A stretch of DNA of 64,000 nt from Streptococcus sp. LPB0220 (GTDB taxonomy: Bacteria; Bacillota; Bacilli; Lactobacillales; Streptococcaceae). The position numbers and the translations under genes were made by a program. Within the stretch, counting starts at the first letter, position 1, and each line of letters opens with the position of its first letter. Below the pieces are notes generated by a model. That model was given only the letters and a program-made list of their open reading frames with translations. It did not search any database and was not told the origin of the DNA. Shown piece by piece: positions 51,263 through 60,934 of the stretch. Where the stretch lies: NCBI RefSeq assembly GCF_008727815.1, contig NZ_CP044230.1, positions 1,348,001-1,412,000 on the forward strand, read 5' to 3'.

Positions 51263-54200
51263 TTGAAATTTCTATATAAAAAGATAGTTGCATTTGTAGC
51301 TATCATCGCCGTGGTAGCCTTAGGCTTGTCTGTGATCAAACCTGTTAGCGCGGCTACTGTTTCACCAACCGTCACCAATTTAAAGGCTCAGGCAAGTGGA
51401 CAAAAAGTTATCTTTTCATTTGACTGGGATTTAACTGGTAAATCAGTTAAAGAAGGTGATACGTTTACCATTGATGCTCCAGAAGGTGTCAATATCACTG
51501 AAGTTGCAACTCAATCACTCCAAGCAAATGGAGCTGAAGTCGCAACCATTTCGATGACAAACAAAAAGATTACTTTTACTTTTAAAAAAGCCATCGAATC
51601 CATGAACCAAAACGTTAAGGGTGGTTTCTCATACAAAGCAGAATGGGATAACACTCCGGGAAATCCTGGAAATAAAACGGCTACCTCAAAAGTTGGTTCA
51701 GAATCAGTCGTCATCACACGTCCTGATGGGCCAGGAGTTTTCGAAGCAATCTTAAATAAATATAATCGTACAGGTGATTATGTTTCTAAACAATTCAAAT
51801 TAGACGCATCTGAAAACTATGCATGGATGAATGTTGGAGATGACTATTATCTCACTACTTGGTTCATTCGTATCAACGGAGATGGTAAGAAACAAGCCAT
51901 CACAAACCCTGTTGTGTCAGATAAAATCCAAGCTCCAGCTGTAGATTACTCAAAAATCACTTTTGCTCCTGCTGCAAACCACGCTGCAAGTGAATTCTTT
52001 GTAGGAACTTACTTGAAACCATCCTTCACTTTGAGAAAAGGTGGACAAGTGGTAGCTTCTGGTTGGGACTTCTGGAAACATGTGAAATTCGATGCGGACG
52101 GCAATGGATTTACCGTGAATTTATCAGATGTCAGTGATGTCTTTAAAACAGCATCAAGCGATGAATTGATCGTTGAATACCAAACATTAATTCCTAAGAC
52201 AACCGTTCGCGTTGACAACAATGCTACGTTAACAGCTGATGAAATCAAAACACCATTAAAAGACCCAGCATTCTGGAATAACACAGAATTAAACTTCTGG
52301 GTATCCGGTGATAAAACTATAACTGTTCAAAAAGAATGGGTTGGTGATGAAGAAGCTGACCGTAAAGATATCACAGTTCAATTATTAGCTGATGGTAAAA
52401 AATTAGACGGTATGACTAAGACCTTGACAAAGGCTTCAGGTTGGACTGCAGAATTTTCTAAATTACCAGGGATTAAAGATGGACAACCGATTGTTTATTC
52501 AGTAGAAGAAACGAATACACCTGATGGTTATACTTCAAAAGTTGAACCAATCAATGAGTCGAATGTTATTAAAGTTGTAAACACTTCAAACAAACCAAAA
52601 GTAACTGAAACTACTGCAAATCTTGTTGTTAAAAAAGCTTTCGAAGTAGCCGGTGATCAAGAACATAAACAAGTTCCAATCACAGAAGGTCAATTTGAGT
52701 TTGTCTTGAAAGATGAAAATAATACGGTAGTTGAAACTGCTAAAAATAAAGCAGATGGCACTGTCAACTTCAAGTCTCTAACCTTCAATAAGGAAGGTAG
52801 CTATACATACACTATCACTGAAAACAAGGGTACGGATGCTACTATCAACTATAGTACACAAAGCATCACGGCTACTGTCGATGTGAAAAAAGAAAACGAC
52901 AAACTCGTCGCTACTGTCACTTACTCAGGTGGAGATGGTGAACAAAAAAATACGATCACCAATACTCAAAACAAACCAAAAGTTTCAAATGCTAAAGTGA
53001 CCTTAAACCTTAAAAAAGCATTTGAAGGTGGCGAACTTAAGGGTGATGACTTTGAGTTTGTTGCAAAAGATTCAAACGATAAAGTTGTTGGCACAACCAA
53101 GAACAAAAAAGATGGTTCAATTACTTTTGATAACATCACTGTAGACCATGCTGGTACATTCAAATATACCATCACTGAAACAAAAGGTAGTGACAAGACC
53201 ATTACTTACAGTGATAAAACCATCACAGCTACTGTTGTAGTGGTTGAAAAAGACAACGCTTTGGTTGTAGAACAAGTCACTTACTCTGATGGTGAAAATG
53301 CCACAGATACGTTCACGAACAAAAAAGAAGCTCCTAAAACAGAAAGTGTAACAGCTAGCCTTCAAGTTAAAAAGCTTCTTAAAGAAGGTGAAACAAACTT
53401 ACCGTTGACAGATGATCAATTTGAATTTGTCTTGAAAGAAGGAGACAATACCCTTGAAACTGCTAAAAACAAAGCAAATGGTACTGTAACCTTTAAGGAA
53501 CTTTCTTATACTGCAGAAGGAACACATACTTATACCATTACCGAAAATAAAGGTACGGATGCTTCTATCAACTATAGCACACAAACCATCACTGCTACCG
53601 TTGAAGTGAAGAAAGTAAACGACAAACTCGTCGCTACTGTGACTTACTCAGGTGGGGATACTGAAAAAGGAGATACGTTTACAAATACGAAAACACCTCC
53701 AGCGCCTGTTCCTCCAACAGTGAAACCAACGACAGCTCAATTCAAGGCTAAAAAAGTATTGGCGATCAATGGTTCGAGTGATCGTACATTGAAAGCAAAT
53801 GAGTTTACTTTCCTTCTCAAGGATCAAGCTGGTACGCTCGTTGATACTAAGACAAATGGTGAGAATGGTGATATTCTCTTCAATCCAGTAACCTTTAATG
53901 AAGCTGGTACGTTCACCTACACAATTGTTGAACAAAAACCAGCTACACCGGAATCAGCAATTACTTATGATGAATCTGTTCATTTTGTAACAGTGACTGT
54001 TACAAAAGACGAAAATGGACAATTGAATGCGGATGTGCAATACGACGGTAAAAAGGATACTCCTACTTTTACTAACACGTATACACCTCCAACTCCTGTT
54101 CCTCCAACAGTGAAACCAACGACAGCTCAATTCAAGGCTAAAAAAGTATTGGCGATCAATGGTTCGAGCGATCGTACATTGAAAGCAAATGAGTTTACTT

Positions 54201-55453
54201 TCCTTCTCAAGGATCAAGCTGGTACGCTCGTTGATACCAAGACAAATGGTGAGAATGGGGATATTCTCTTCAGTCCAGTAAGCTTTAATGAAGCTGGTAC
54301 GTTCACCTACACAATTACTGAACAAAAACCAGCTACACCAGAATCAGCAATCACTTATGATGAATCTGTTCATACTGTAACAGTGACTGTCACTAAGGAT
54401 GCAAATGGACAATTGAATGCGGATGTGCAATACGACGGTAAAAAGAATATCCCTACTTTTACCAACACGTATACACCTCCGACACCTCCAACTCCAAGTG
54501 AAAAACAAATTACCACAAGTAAGATTTTAGAAGGTCGTGACCTTCAAGGTGGCGAATTTAGCTTTAACCTTTTGGATGAAAATGGAACTGTTCTTCAGAC
54601 AAAACAAAATGCTGCAGATGGTACAGTGACATTTGATGCGATCGCCTACACGGAAGCGATGATTGGTACTCATAAATATACCATTAAAGAAGTCCTACCA
54701 GCTGATCAGGCAAATATCCAATATGACGAAGGTCAAGTGGATGTCACAGTGACCGTCACAAAAGATGAAGCATCAAACGCTATCCAAGCAGTTGTTTCAT
54801 ACGGTGCGAAGAAAACCTTTATCAATAAGGTCATCCCACCAACTCCACCAACAGTGAATAATCCTGAATTGAAACTTTACACCCTTAGAGTTCGTAAGGT
54901 AGATGAAAAGGGTGATTACCTTGCCGGTGCGGTATTTGGACTCTTTGAAGCGGATGGTGTGACACCTGTTGCAAATCCTTATGGTCAAGGCCAAGCACAA
55001 GCGATTTCTGGTCAAGACGGACTTGCAAGCTTCGTTGGATTTGAAGCTAAAGAGTATGTCATCAAAGAGCTCTCAGCTCCAAGTGGTTACCAACTTTCAG
55101 ATACAACCATCAAGGTCTCTGCAAGCGACTTTGCTTCTGCAACAAACCTTGTCGTTGATAAAGGAAACGTGGTGAATAAACTTCTTCCACCTCCACCATC
55201 AACAGATAAACCATATATTCCAACAACAAGCACAAGCAAACCAAAAACTCCATCATCCAACGGAGATAAGCCGAAGCCTGGTGACAAGCCAAAATCTAGT
55301 GAAACTCCTAAATCTAGTGACAAGCCTAAAGAAGGTAAACGATCTCTTCCTTCAACAGGAACGGAAGATCATTTAGGACTTCTTGTAACTGGTATGACAT
55401 TCGTCGCTACAGCTATTGCTTCTCTGAAACTTAAGAAGAAGGAAGACTTCTAA
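51263..55453 (+). CDS. LPXTG wall-anchored adhesin with pilin-type repeat domains
   Basis: 1396 residues. Signal peptide to about Ala30 (KPVSA); N-terminal adhesin domain (about 31-345); a Cna B-type domain (about 350-445, KTITVQKEWVGDEEADRKDITVQLL); six domains of the streptococcal pilin/isopeptide kind (about 450-1165), each with an F-x-F-x-L-K-D strand and a TYTI-x-E strand typical of Lys-Asn crosslinks; a SpaA-type domain (about 1175-1285, GDYLAGAVFGLFEADG); a Pro/Lys/Ser-rich wall spacer; sortase motif LPSTG at 1362-1366, hydrophobic segment, and charged tail. Start is TTG at 51263 with GAGG nearby. No sortase C or partner pilin is encoded beside it, so it is probably displayed as a single chain. 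Confidence 0.9.
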   Translation: MKFLYKKIVAFVAIIAVVALGLSVIKPVSAATVSPTVTNLKAQASGQKVIFSFDWDLTGKSVKEGDTFTIDAPEGVNITEVATQSLQANGAEVATISMTNKKITFTFKKAIESMNQNVKGGFSYKAEWDNTPGNPGNKTATSKVGSESVVITRPDGPGVFEAILNKYNRTGDYVSKQFKLDASENYAWMNVGDDYYLTTWFIRINGDGKKQAITNPVVSDKIQAPAVDYSKITFAPAANHAASEFFVGTYLKPSFTLRKGGQVVASGWDFWKHVKFDADGNGFTVNLSDVSDVFKTASSDELIVEYQTLIPKTTVRVDNNATLTADEIKTPLKDPAFWNNTELNFWVSGDKTITVQKEWVGDEEADRKDITVQLLADGKKLDGMTKTLTKASGWTAEFSKLPGIKDGQPIVYSVEETNTPDGYTSKVEPINESNVIKVVNTSNKPKVTETTANLVVKKAFEVAGDQEHKQVPITEGQFEFVLKDENNTVVETAKNKADGTVNFKSLTFNKEGSYTYTITENKGTDATINYSTQSITATVDVKKENDKLVATVTYSGGDGEQKNTITNTQNKPKVSNAKVTLNLKKAFEGGELKGDDFEFVAKDSNDKVVGTTKNKKDGSITFDNITVDHAGTFKYTITETKGSDKTITYSDKTITATVVVVEKDNALVVEQVTYSDGENATDTFTNKKEAPKTESVTASLQVKKLLKEGETNLPLTDDQFEFVLKEGDNTLETAKNKANGTVTFKELSYTAEGTHTYTITENKGTDASINYSTQTITATVEVKKVNDKLVATVTYSGGDTEKGDTFTNTKTPPAPVPPTVKPTTAQFKAKKVLAINGSSDRTLKANEFTFLLKDQAGTLVDTKTNGENGDILFNPVTFNEAGTFTYTIVEQKPATPESAITYDESVHFVTVTVTKDENGQLNADVQYDGKKDTPTFTNTYTPPTPVPPTVKPTTAQFKAKKVLAINGSSDRTLKANEFTFLLKDQAGTLVDTKTNGENGDILFSPVSFNEAGTFTYTITEQKPATPESAITYDESVHTVTVTVTKDANGQLNADVQYDGKKNIPTFTNTYTPPTPPTPSEKQITTSKILEGRDLQGGEFSFNLLDENGTVLQTKQNAADGTVTFDAIAYTEAMIGTHKYTIKEVLPADQANIQYDEGQVDVTVTVTKDEASNAIQAVVSYGAKKTFINKVIPPTPPTVNNPELKLYTLRVRKVDEKGDYLAGAVFGLFEADGVTPVANPYGQGQAQAISGQDGLASFVGFEAKEYVIKELSAPSGYQLSDTTIKVSASDFASATNLVVDKGNVVNKLLPPPPSTDKPYIPTTSTSKPKTPSSNGDKPKPGDKPKSSETPKSSDKPKEGKRSLPSTGTEDHLGLLVTGMTFVATAIASLKLKKKEDF
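53705..54484 (+). repeat. Two tandem 390-bp units inside the adhesin gene
   Basis: The units starting at 53705 and 54095 are nearly identical at the DNA level, each encoding 130 residues (PVPPTVKPTTAQFKAKKVLA …). The remaining pilin-type domains of the protein are far more diverged, so this duplication is recent. Confidence 0.88.
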
Positions 55454-55462
55454 GAAACATGA

Positions 55463-55493
55463 AAGATCTAGTCAAACACGACTAGATCTTTTT
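55463..55493 (+). terminator. Terminator of the adhesin gene
   Basis: Perfect 11-bp stem AAGATCTAGTC / GACTAGATCTT, then Ts. Confidence 0.9.
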
Positions 55494-55508
55494 CTTGTAT
55501 TCGGTTAC

Positions 55509-56273
55509 TCAATTCTGAATATTTTGATCTTCATAAAAAACAACTTTCCCATCTTTAACTTTAAATGAGTAACTGATAGAATCGGCGTAACTACCTTTGG
55601 AATAATAGAAATCATAGGCACCATCCGGCAGTTTGCTAGCGTCTAATTTTTTGGCTGCTGCTTTTAAGTCTTTTTCCTTAACGGATACACCATCCTCTAT
55701 ATAAATAGTCATACGGATTAACTCTTGATCGATTAAGGTCTGAAAAGGGATTTGATAGTAACCGGCAAAGTCCTTTTTCCCTTCTTTGAGATTTTGACTT
55801 GCGATACTATCTAGAATTTGCTCCTTCTCATCACGGTTAGAGTTAGATAAAAAACCAAAGAAACTAATAGGAAGACCTAGAGATTGCTTCTTTAATTGTC
55901 CCTCAATTTCCTTCTCCTTCTTTTGGACAGATTGCTGCTTCAAGTACGCTTCCTTATACTCTGGAAGATGGTCACTAGTTGTATCTGTCCAATCATTATG
56001 AAACACCGTATCCGTTTCTAATGTCACTGTTTGTCCATCATAGGTTTTCTCAGAGTAGGTATAAGACACATGATAAGTTGGGATTTCCAAAGCAGTCCAA
56101 TCCAGTTTGTTTATGGTCACATCCCCATGCAGACCAACCTTAGCAAGCTCACTGCTGACAACTTCCTTCGCCTTTTTATAATCACTCGGTTTCATGATCT
56201 TACAACTGGAAAGAAACAGGCAACATAGAATAAGTGGAATTCCTGCGAATAGTTTGAAATAGTTGGGCTTCAT
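55509..56273 (-). CDS. Lipoprotein of unknown function
   Basis: 254 residues; lipoprotein signal ending LSSC with Cys24. The mature part is mixed alpha/beta with a coiled coil near 125-140 (KQQSVQKKEKEIEGQLKKQ). It ends KDGKVVFYEDQNIQN. No family recognised. Same strand as the larger lipoprotein 123 bp upstream; convergent with the adhesin gene. Confidence 0.72.
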   Translation of the reverse strand: MKPNYFKLFAGIPLILCCLFLSSCKIMKPSDYKKAKEVVSSELAKVGLHGDVTINKLDWTALEIPTYHVSYTYSEKTYDGQTVTLETDTVFHNDWTDTTSDHLPEYKEAYLKQQSVQKKEKEIEGQLKKQSLGLPISFFGFLSNSNRDEKEQILDSIASQNLKEGKKDFAGYYQIPFQTLIDQELIRMTIYIEDGVSVKEKDLKAAAKKLDASKLPDGAYDFYYSKGSYADSISYSFKVKDGKVVFYEDQNIQN

Positions 56274-56396
56274 AGCCTGACCTCCTTGCTAAATTCGACC
56301 TAATCGATTAATTTTTTACAGCAGTCATATCTGAACAACCTATGAACCGATTGAAAATTCTAATGATAATTGAGAAGTTCCTATTATATGACATGA

Positions 56397-57875
56397 CTAT
56401 TTTTGAACGACCCATTTTGCATCACCATAAACAACCGTAAATGGTCCATCCCCATCTGTTAAATAGTTAATTTTATATATACCAGATTCTCCTGCTTCAA
56501 GGACTGTTGGCTGTTTGTAATTTAAAGTATTATTCAGCATATAAGCAGATTTGCCATGGCCATCATAGAGATCTACATTTGTATAATCTGGAGTATTTTC
56601 AATACTGAGAGGTGTTGTATTTAATAGGGTGAATTCGACGATCAATCGATGTTGTTTTTTCTTTGTATCGATACGGTCTTGATCATCCTGAACATCCAAA
56701 TTTGGATCGTCTGTTACACTATTCAGTGTAACTTCTAAGCCATTAGCAAATAGAACTGGCTCTCCAATCGCATAGCTTTTAACAGGATTTTTGGGGTTAA
56801 AATTCTTTAATTTTTCTTTTACCTTTTGTCCATCACTATTATTTCCAGATGGGATGGTCCAAAAGATATTATTCTCATCTTGCTTACCATACTGATTATC
56901 CCCCTTCATTTGTTGAGGGATTTGTAAGAGAATAGCCAAGTTTTTTAAATCAATTCGAACATCACCTTGATTTGTCACTTCCATTTCAACCGTGAATTCC
57001 GTAGGCGAAGTTTTACTATAAGCATAACCGGATAATGAGGTTGCCTCGAAATTTTTGTTAACTAACTGTTGTAAAACTGTTGAAAGCATGATATAGGAAA
57101 TATGATCATCTCGATTTATTTCTTTTTCAGCATACCTTTGATGGAATTCATCGAGCCAATCATAGAAGGCTTGATTGAAATCTGACTCATTAGGATTTTT
57201 ATAATATTTATTCCCTCTCGGTAAAAGCTCTGGGAAGTACGTTGGTACCTGAATGCGAATAAATACTTTGTTTCCCTTAACTGCATAGCCCTTTAATTCA
57301 TATTTTTTTCCAAAGCTCAATGCATTCGTCATGAGCTTCAAATACATGGGACCATATATTTTGAGGGGGTACTTCTCACCAAGATATTCCACATAAGTAT
57401 TTGGATCAAAAGTACTACTGTTTTTTTCAATTTTAGGGATAATATAATCGTTCCAGAGTCGAGTATACATATCCTCTTGATTTTTTGCCCCATTGGCCTT
57501 GATTACTGTGTCTATTCTACTTTGATCTACATAGACTCCTTCAACGACCTGCAAAGCTTTTTGAACTCTTCCTTCCTCAGATAGAGAGACTTCATTCGGT
57601 TGCTGTCCATATATTGAAATACCATCGCTATCATCTGACCTCATATATTGTGGAAGTTTTTCAAACGTTATGTATCTGATACTGTTCTTTGCATCCCAAT
57701 CAAATGATGCACCTGGTCCTGTCTTGTCAAAATGAATGTTTTTTCGATCGATTTTCTTCTGTACTTCTTTATTCGAAGAACCTTGTTTTTCTACAGTTCC
57801 TTGTTTGCAGGCACTCAAACATACTGGTATAAGTACCGAACATAAGACAAGGCCCCATTTTATTTTCTTCTTCAT
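56397..57875 (-). CDS. Large lipoprotein with DUF5105/DUF4352-like regions
   Basis: 492 residues; lipoprotein signal LSAC with Cys23. The middle segment resembles the DUF5105 type (YVDQSRIDTVIKANGAKNQEDMYTRLWNDYI), and the C-terminal about 110 residues form a DUF4352-like Ig-type domain (FANGLEVTLNSVTDD … HRLIVEFTLLNTTPLSIE). AGGAGG 8 nt before ATG at 57875 sets the start; the frame extends upstream to 57902 but without a site. Such lipoproteins are common in Firmicutes, function unknown. Confidence 0.72.
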   Translation of the reverse strand: MKKKIKWGLVLCSVLIPVCLSACKQGTVEKQGSSNKEVQKKIDRKNIHFDKTGPGASFDWDAKNSIRYITFEKLPQYMRSDDSDGISIYGQQPNEVSLSEEGRVQKALQVVEGVYVDQSRIDTVIKANGAKNQEDMYTRLWNDYIIPKIEKNSSTFDPNTYVEYLGEKYPLKIYGPMYLKLMTNALSFGKKYELKGYAVKGNKVFIRIQVPTYFPELLPRGNKYYKNPNESDFNQAFYDWLDEFHQRYAEKEINRDDHISYIMLSTVLQQLVNKNFEATSLSGYAYSKTSPTEFTVEMEVTNQGDVRIDLKNLAILLQIPQQMKGDNQYGKQDENNIFWTIPSGNNSDGQKVKEKLKNFNPKNPVKSYAIGEPVLFANGLEVTLNSVTDDPNLDVQDDQDRIDTKKKQHRLIVEFTLLNTTPLSIENTPDYTNVDLYDGHGKSAYMLNNTLNYKQPTVLEAGESGIYKINYLTDGDGPFTVVYGDAKWVVQK

Positions 57876-57941
57876 TCCATCTCCTCCTAATCTCATCCTC
57901 ATTTTACCATCAATCCCCCCTTTTGTCAGTCAAATAGATAA

Positions 57942-58116
57942 GAGGCTGGGACAAAAGTCCTAGCCTCTCAATTATTTTTGGATTGTCGAGCAAGACGCAG
58001 TGGTTGAGTGGGCTCTACTACGCTGATTTCATCAGCTTTTACAGCCCTACTCAACTGTGCGGAGGTGGGACGACGAAATCGAATTCTAACGAATTACCAA
58101 TTTCTGTCCCACTCTC
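57942..58116 (-). repeat. Structured intergenic repeat family 1, copy 3 (175 bp, inverted)
   Basis: Reverse-oriented copy, nearly identical to 24384-24557. Located between the lipoprotein gene and the 3-prime end of the GNAT gene (58118), so it can serve as the end of the miaA operon transcript. Confidence 0.85.
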
Positions 58117-58117
58117 T

Positions 58118-58522
58118 TTATTTCATATAAATCATCCCTGTACATGCTTGCTCTGAAAGTTCGACAAAGCCGAGGGACTGGTAAAAGGCTAAATTTTTCT
58201 CGCTACGTTCAGTGGCAAGAAGCCGTTGGTAGACATTTGGGAAGGTCGCTAAAGCCTCTGTTAAGAGTTTCCTTCCGATACCTTGACGCTGGTGATCTGG
58301 TCGTACCAAAAGGTCCTGCACAAAAATGACAGAGTGGCCATCACCTACCAAGCGAATGTAGGCGACGAGCTCGTCCTCATCATAGACGGCTAACTGCCAG
58401 AGACTGGCTTTGACAGCTTCTTCTAGCATGGTTGGGTTGTTGGTATAATTGGTCCAGCCGACCGAACTGTATAATGCGAGTAGGTCTGTCATCGCTGGAA
58501 TTTCTTTTTTATAATCTAACAT
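58118..58522 (-). CDS. GNAT-family N-acetyltransferase
   Basis: 134 residues with the acetyl-CoA loop VRPDHQRQGIGRKLLTEAL and preceding strand VIFVQDLLV. Substrate unknown. AAGGAG 5 nt before the ATG; directly follows the methyltransferase gene (1 bp gap), so it is last in the miaA-hflX-rnz operon. Confidence 0.85.
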   Translation of the reverse strand: MLDYKKEIPAMTDLLALYSSVGWTNYTNNPTMLEEAVKASLWQLAVYDEDELVAYIRLVGDGHSVIFVQDLLVRPDHQRQGIGRKLLTEALATFPNVYQRLLATERSEKNLAFYQSLGFVELSEQACTGMIYMK

Positions 58523-58523
58523 C

Positions 58524-59234
58524 TTAACTCCTTTTTAAGCTATAGTGCTGGAAGAAGGCGATATCCCGATAAGGGGACTCTTGGCAAACGGCCAGCTCCA
58601 TTTTGAGCATAGACTCTCGCCAGCCTTCTTGGCCCTTGAAGCGATTATCCTGCAAGGCATAAAAGACACGGATCCCTTGGTAGTCCTGAACTTCGAGGGC
58701 TAGATCGTCTACTGCTCTATCTAGATCATAGGCCTGTGCCAAGCCCATGGAGTGGGTTTCCAGGTCTTGACCGGCTAAGAGATCAAGCGCCTTCTGAGTA
58801 TCATTTTCAAAGACGACGGTCTGCAGGACGCGGCCAACCTCATTGTGCTTGACGATAGAGAGCAGGCCTCCTGGTTTCAAGAGACGGGTGAATGCCTTGA
58901 GAACCACCTTGCGATCCTCTACATACTCCAAGACATTGTGGCAGAGGATGACATCAAAACTGGCATCTTCAAAGCTCTCTATTTGGTCCAGACTCCCAAC
59001 GAGTTGCTGGTAAGGATGATCCTGGACCCGCAAGGCCACCATTTCCTCATTGGGCTCCACAGCAAGGACTTCATTGTCTTGTGCCAGGTGGTTGGCCACG
59101 AGACCGAAGCCACTGCCGAAATCAAGCACCCGTTTACCTTTTATGTCTTTTAATTGATCAAAAAGGATATCATAATAGATCTGTCCCCAGGGTTGCCGGA
59201 GGTTTTCTAAATAAGCTTGAATATTCGCGGCTAT
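58524..59234 (-). CDS. Class I SAM-dependent methyltransferase with an ATA start position
   Basis: SAM-binding motif VLDFGSGFGLVANHLA, acidic loop LAVEPNEEM, motif IV FDVILCHNVLEYVEDR. The first standard start codon (GTG at 59129) lies at the very beginning of motif I and would remove the usual N-terminal helices. The frame continues upstream (… NIQAYLENLRQPWGQIYYDILFDQLKDIKGKR …) to ATA at 59232-59234, which lies 6 nt after AGGAGG, the exact place of a start codon. This gives 236 residues. So either ATA is used, or an ATG has mutated and the gene is poorly expressed. The ribosome site overlaps the stop of the upstream SDR gene. Confidence 0.75.
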   Translation of the reverse strand: MAANIQAYLENLRQPWGQIYYDILFDQLKDIKGKRVLDFGSGFGLVANHLAQDNEVLAVEPNEEMVALRVQDHPYQQLVGSLDQIESFEDASFDVILCHNVLEYVEDRKVVLKAFTRLLKPGGLLSIVKHNEVGRVLQTVVFENDTQKALDLLAGQDLETHSMGLAQAYDLDRAVDDLALEVQDYQGIRVFYALQDNRFKGQEGWRESMLKMELAVCQESPYRDIAFFQHYSLKRS

Positions 59235-59244
59235 CGATCTCCTC

Positions 59245-60000
59245 CTATTTGTAATTAAACATCTTGCTGGCTAGCTTGTCTGAGATGCGTGGGAAAAGGG
59301 TATAGAGCTTGTGGGTCAGGTTCAAAAGCCAAGGCAGATTGAGTTCGCGTTTTGCTTTTCCAAAGTTCTTCACGATCTTCTTGGCTACAAAGTCGGGTTC
59401 CAAAATGTAGCGTTCCACAGCCTTGATATAGCTTCCATCGGGGTCTTCCTGGTCAAAGAAAGTAGTCCGAATGGGGCCTGGATTGACCGTCGTCACATGG
59501 ACACCAAAGGGCATCAGTTCTAACCGCAGGGCATTGGAGAAGCCGATGGCTGCAAACTTAGTAGCTGAATAAAGGCTGGATTTGGCAGTTGCAACGAGCC
59601 CCGCCATGCTGACGATGTTGACGATGTGTCCCTTGCCTGCTTCCTTCATGTGAGTACCCATCAAGCGTGAAAGCTGCATGAGGGCAAAGGTATTGACCTC
59701 AAACATGGCATGAATCTGCTCATTGGTAATCTGGTCAAACTCTTCAAAAATCCCATAGCCTGCGTTGTTGACCAAGATATCAATCTGTCCATAGCGCTGA
59801 TAGAGCTCTTCTACCAAATCTTGGACGGCTGAGGAATCAGTGATATTGATCCCGATGCATTCAGCTTGAGGATGACTGGCATAGAGCTTTTCCAGTTTTT
59901 CTTGATTTCTACCAAGGAGAATCAGCCGATCTTCAGGGAGGAGCTTGACCATTTCTTGGGCCAAGCCTCCACTTGCTCCTGTTATGAGAATGGTTCGCAT
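59245..60000 (-). CDS. Short-chain dehydrogenase/reductase (DltE-like class)
   Basis: 251 residues. NAD(P) motif TGASGGLAQEMV, NNAGYG, catalytic Ser in VSMAGLVA and YSATKFA (Tyr-x-x-x-Lys). Start at 60000 (MRTILITG) is set by GGAG 7 nt upstream; the longer frame to 60105 is within rnz. One bp from the rnz stop. In streptococci this gene normally lies between rnz and recJ; here 21 kb of accessory DNA follows before recJ. Confidence 0.88.
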   Translation of the reverse strand: MRTILITGASGGLAQEMVKLLPEDRLILLGRNQEKLEKLYASHPQAECIGINITDSSAVQDLVEELYQRYGQIDILVNNAGYGIFEEFDQITNEQIHAMFEVNTFALMQLSRLMGTHMKEAGKGHIVNIVSMAGLVATAKSSLYSATKFAAIGFSNALRLELMPFGVHVTTVNPGPIRTTFFDQEDPDGSYIKAVERYILEPDFVAKKIVKNFGKAKRELNLPWLLNLTHKLYTLFPRISDKLASKMFNYK

Positions 60001-60001
60001 C

Positions 60002-60931
60002 TTAGATCTCCACTTCTTCCAAATCTTTGACGACATAGACATTTTCAAAAATGCTGGATGCATCCTTGCGCAATTGGCTGATGTCTTTTGATAAGAAGCG
60101 AGCACTAATATGGTTCAAAAGAAGGCGCTTGGCTCCAGCTTCACGCGCCACTTCTGCTGCCTGCATATTGGTCGAGTGGCCGTGTTTACGAGCAATATTC
60201 TCATCACCCTTGCCATAGGTGGACTCATGGACCAAGACATCCGCATTGACTCCAAGGCGGACGCTGGCATCCGTCTTTCTGGTATCTCCAAGGATCGTGA
60301 TAATCTTACCAGGCCGAGGGGCTGAAATATAATCCGCAGCAATGATCTTAGTGCCATCCTCCAGGGTGACATCTTGTCCATTTTTGACCTGGCCAAAGAG
60401 CGGTCCAAAGGGAACACCCGCTGCCTTGAGCTTGTCCGCATCCAGCGTTCCTTCGAGTTCCTTCTGCATGATCCGGTAACCGACGCAGAAAATGGTGTGG
60501 TCCAAAGCTTCCGCATAAACTGTGAATTTATCAGTTTCTAAAATCTTGCCCAGAGAATGCTCATCGAATTCATGAAAATGAATGCGGTAAGGCAGGCGAG
60601 AGCCTGATACGCGAAGACTAGTCATCACAAAGGATTTGATCCCTACTGGTCCATAGATATCCAGATCCGTCTGCTCTTCATTGGCCTGAAAGGCCCGACT
60701 AGAGAGGAAACCTGGCAAACCAAAAATATGGTCTCCGTGTAGGTGAGTGATAAAGATCTTGCTAACCTTTCGCGGACGAATGGTCGTTTCTAAAATTTGA
60801 TTCTGTGTCGCTTCGCCACAATCAAAGAGCCAGACTTCATTAATCTCGTCCAGCAATTTGAGCGCTAGGCTCGATACATTACGGGCTTTTGAGGGTTGCC
60901 CAGCTCCCGTTCCTAAAAATTGAATGTCCAT
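60002..60931 (-). CDS. rnz: Ribonuclease Z
   Basis: tRNA 3'-end endonuclease, 309 residues. Metallo-beta-lactamase motif [16 protein letters not shown], further ligands [30 protein letters not shown] and [10 protein letters not shown]-terminus [21 protein letters not shown] is typical. Three bp gap to the upstream gene; part of the miaA operon. Confidence 0.94.
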   Translation of the reverse strand: MDIQFLGTGAGQPSKARNVSSLALKLLDEINEVWLFDCGEATQNQILETTIRPRKVSKIFITHLHGDHIFGLPGFLSSRAFQANEEQTDLDIYGPVGIKSFVMTSLRVSGSRLPYRIHFHEFDEHSLGKILETDKFTVYAEALDHTIFCVGYRIMQKELEGTLDADKLKAAGVPFGPLFGQVKNGQDVTLEDGTKIIAADYISAPRPGKIITILGDTRKTDASVRLGVNADVLVHESTYGKGDENIARKHGHSTNMQAAEVAREAGAKRLLLNHISARFLSKDISQLRKDASSIFENVYVVKDLEEVEI

Positions 60932-60934
60932 TGT

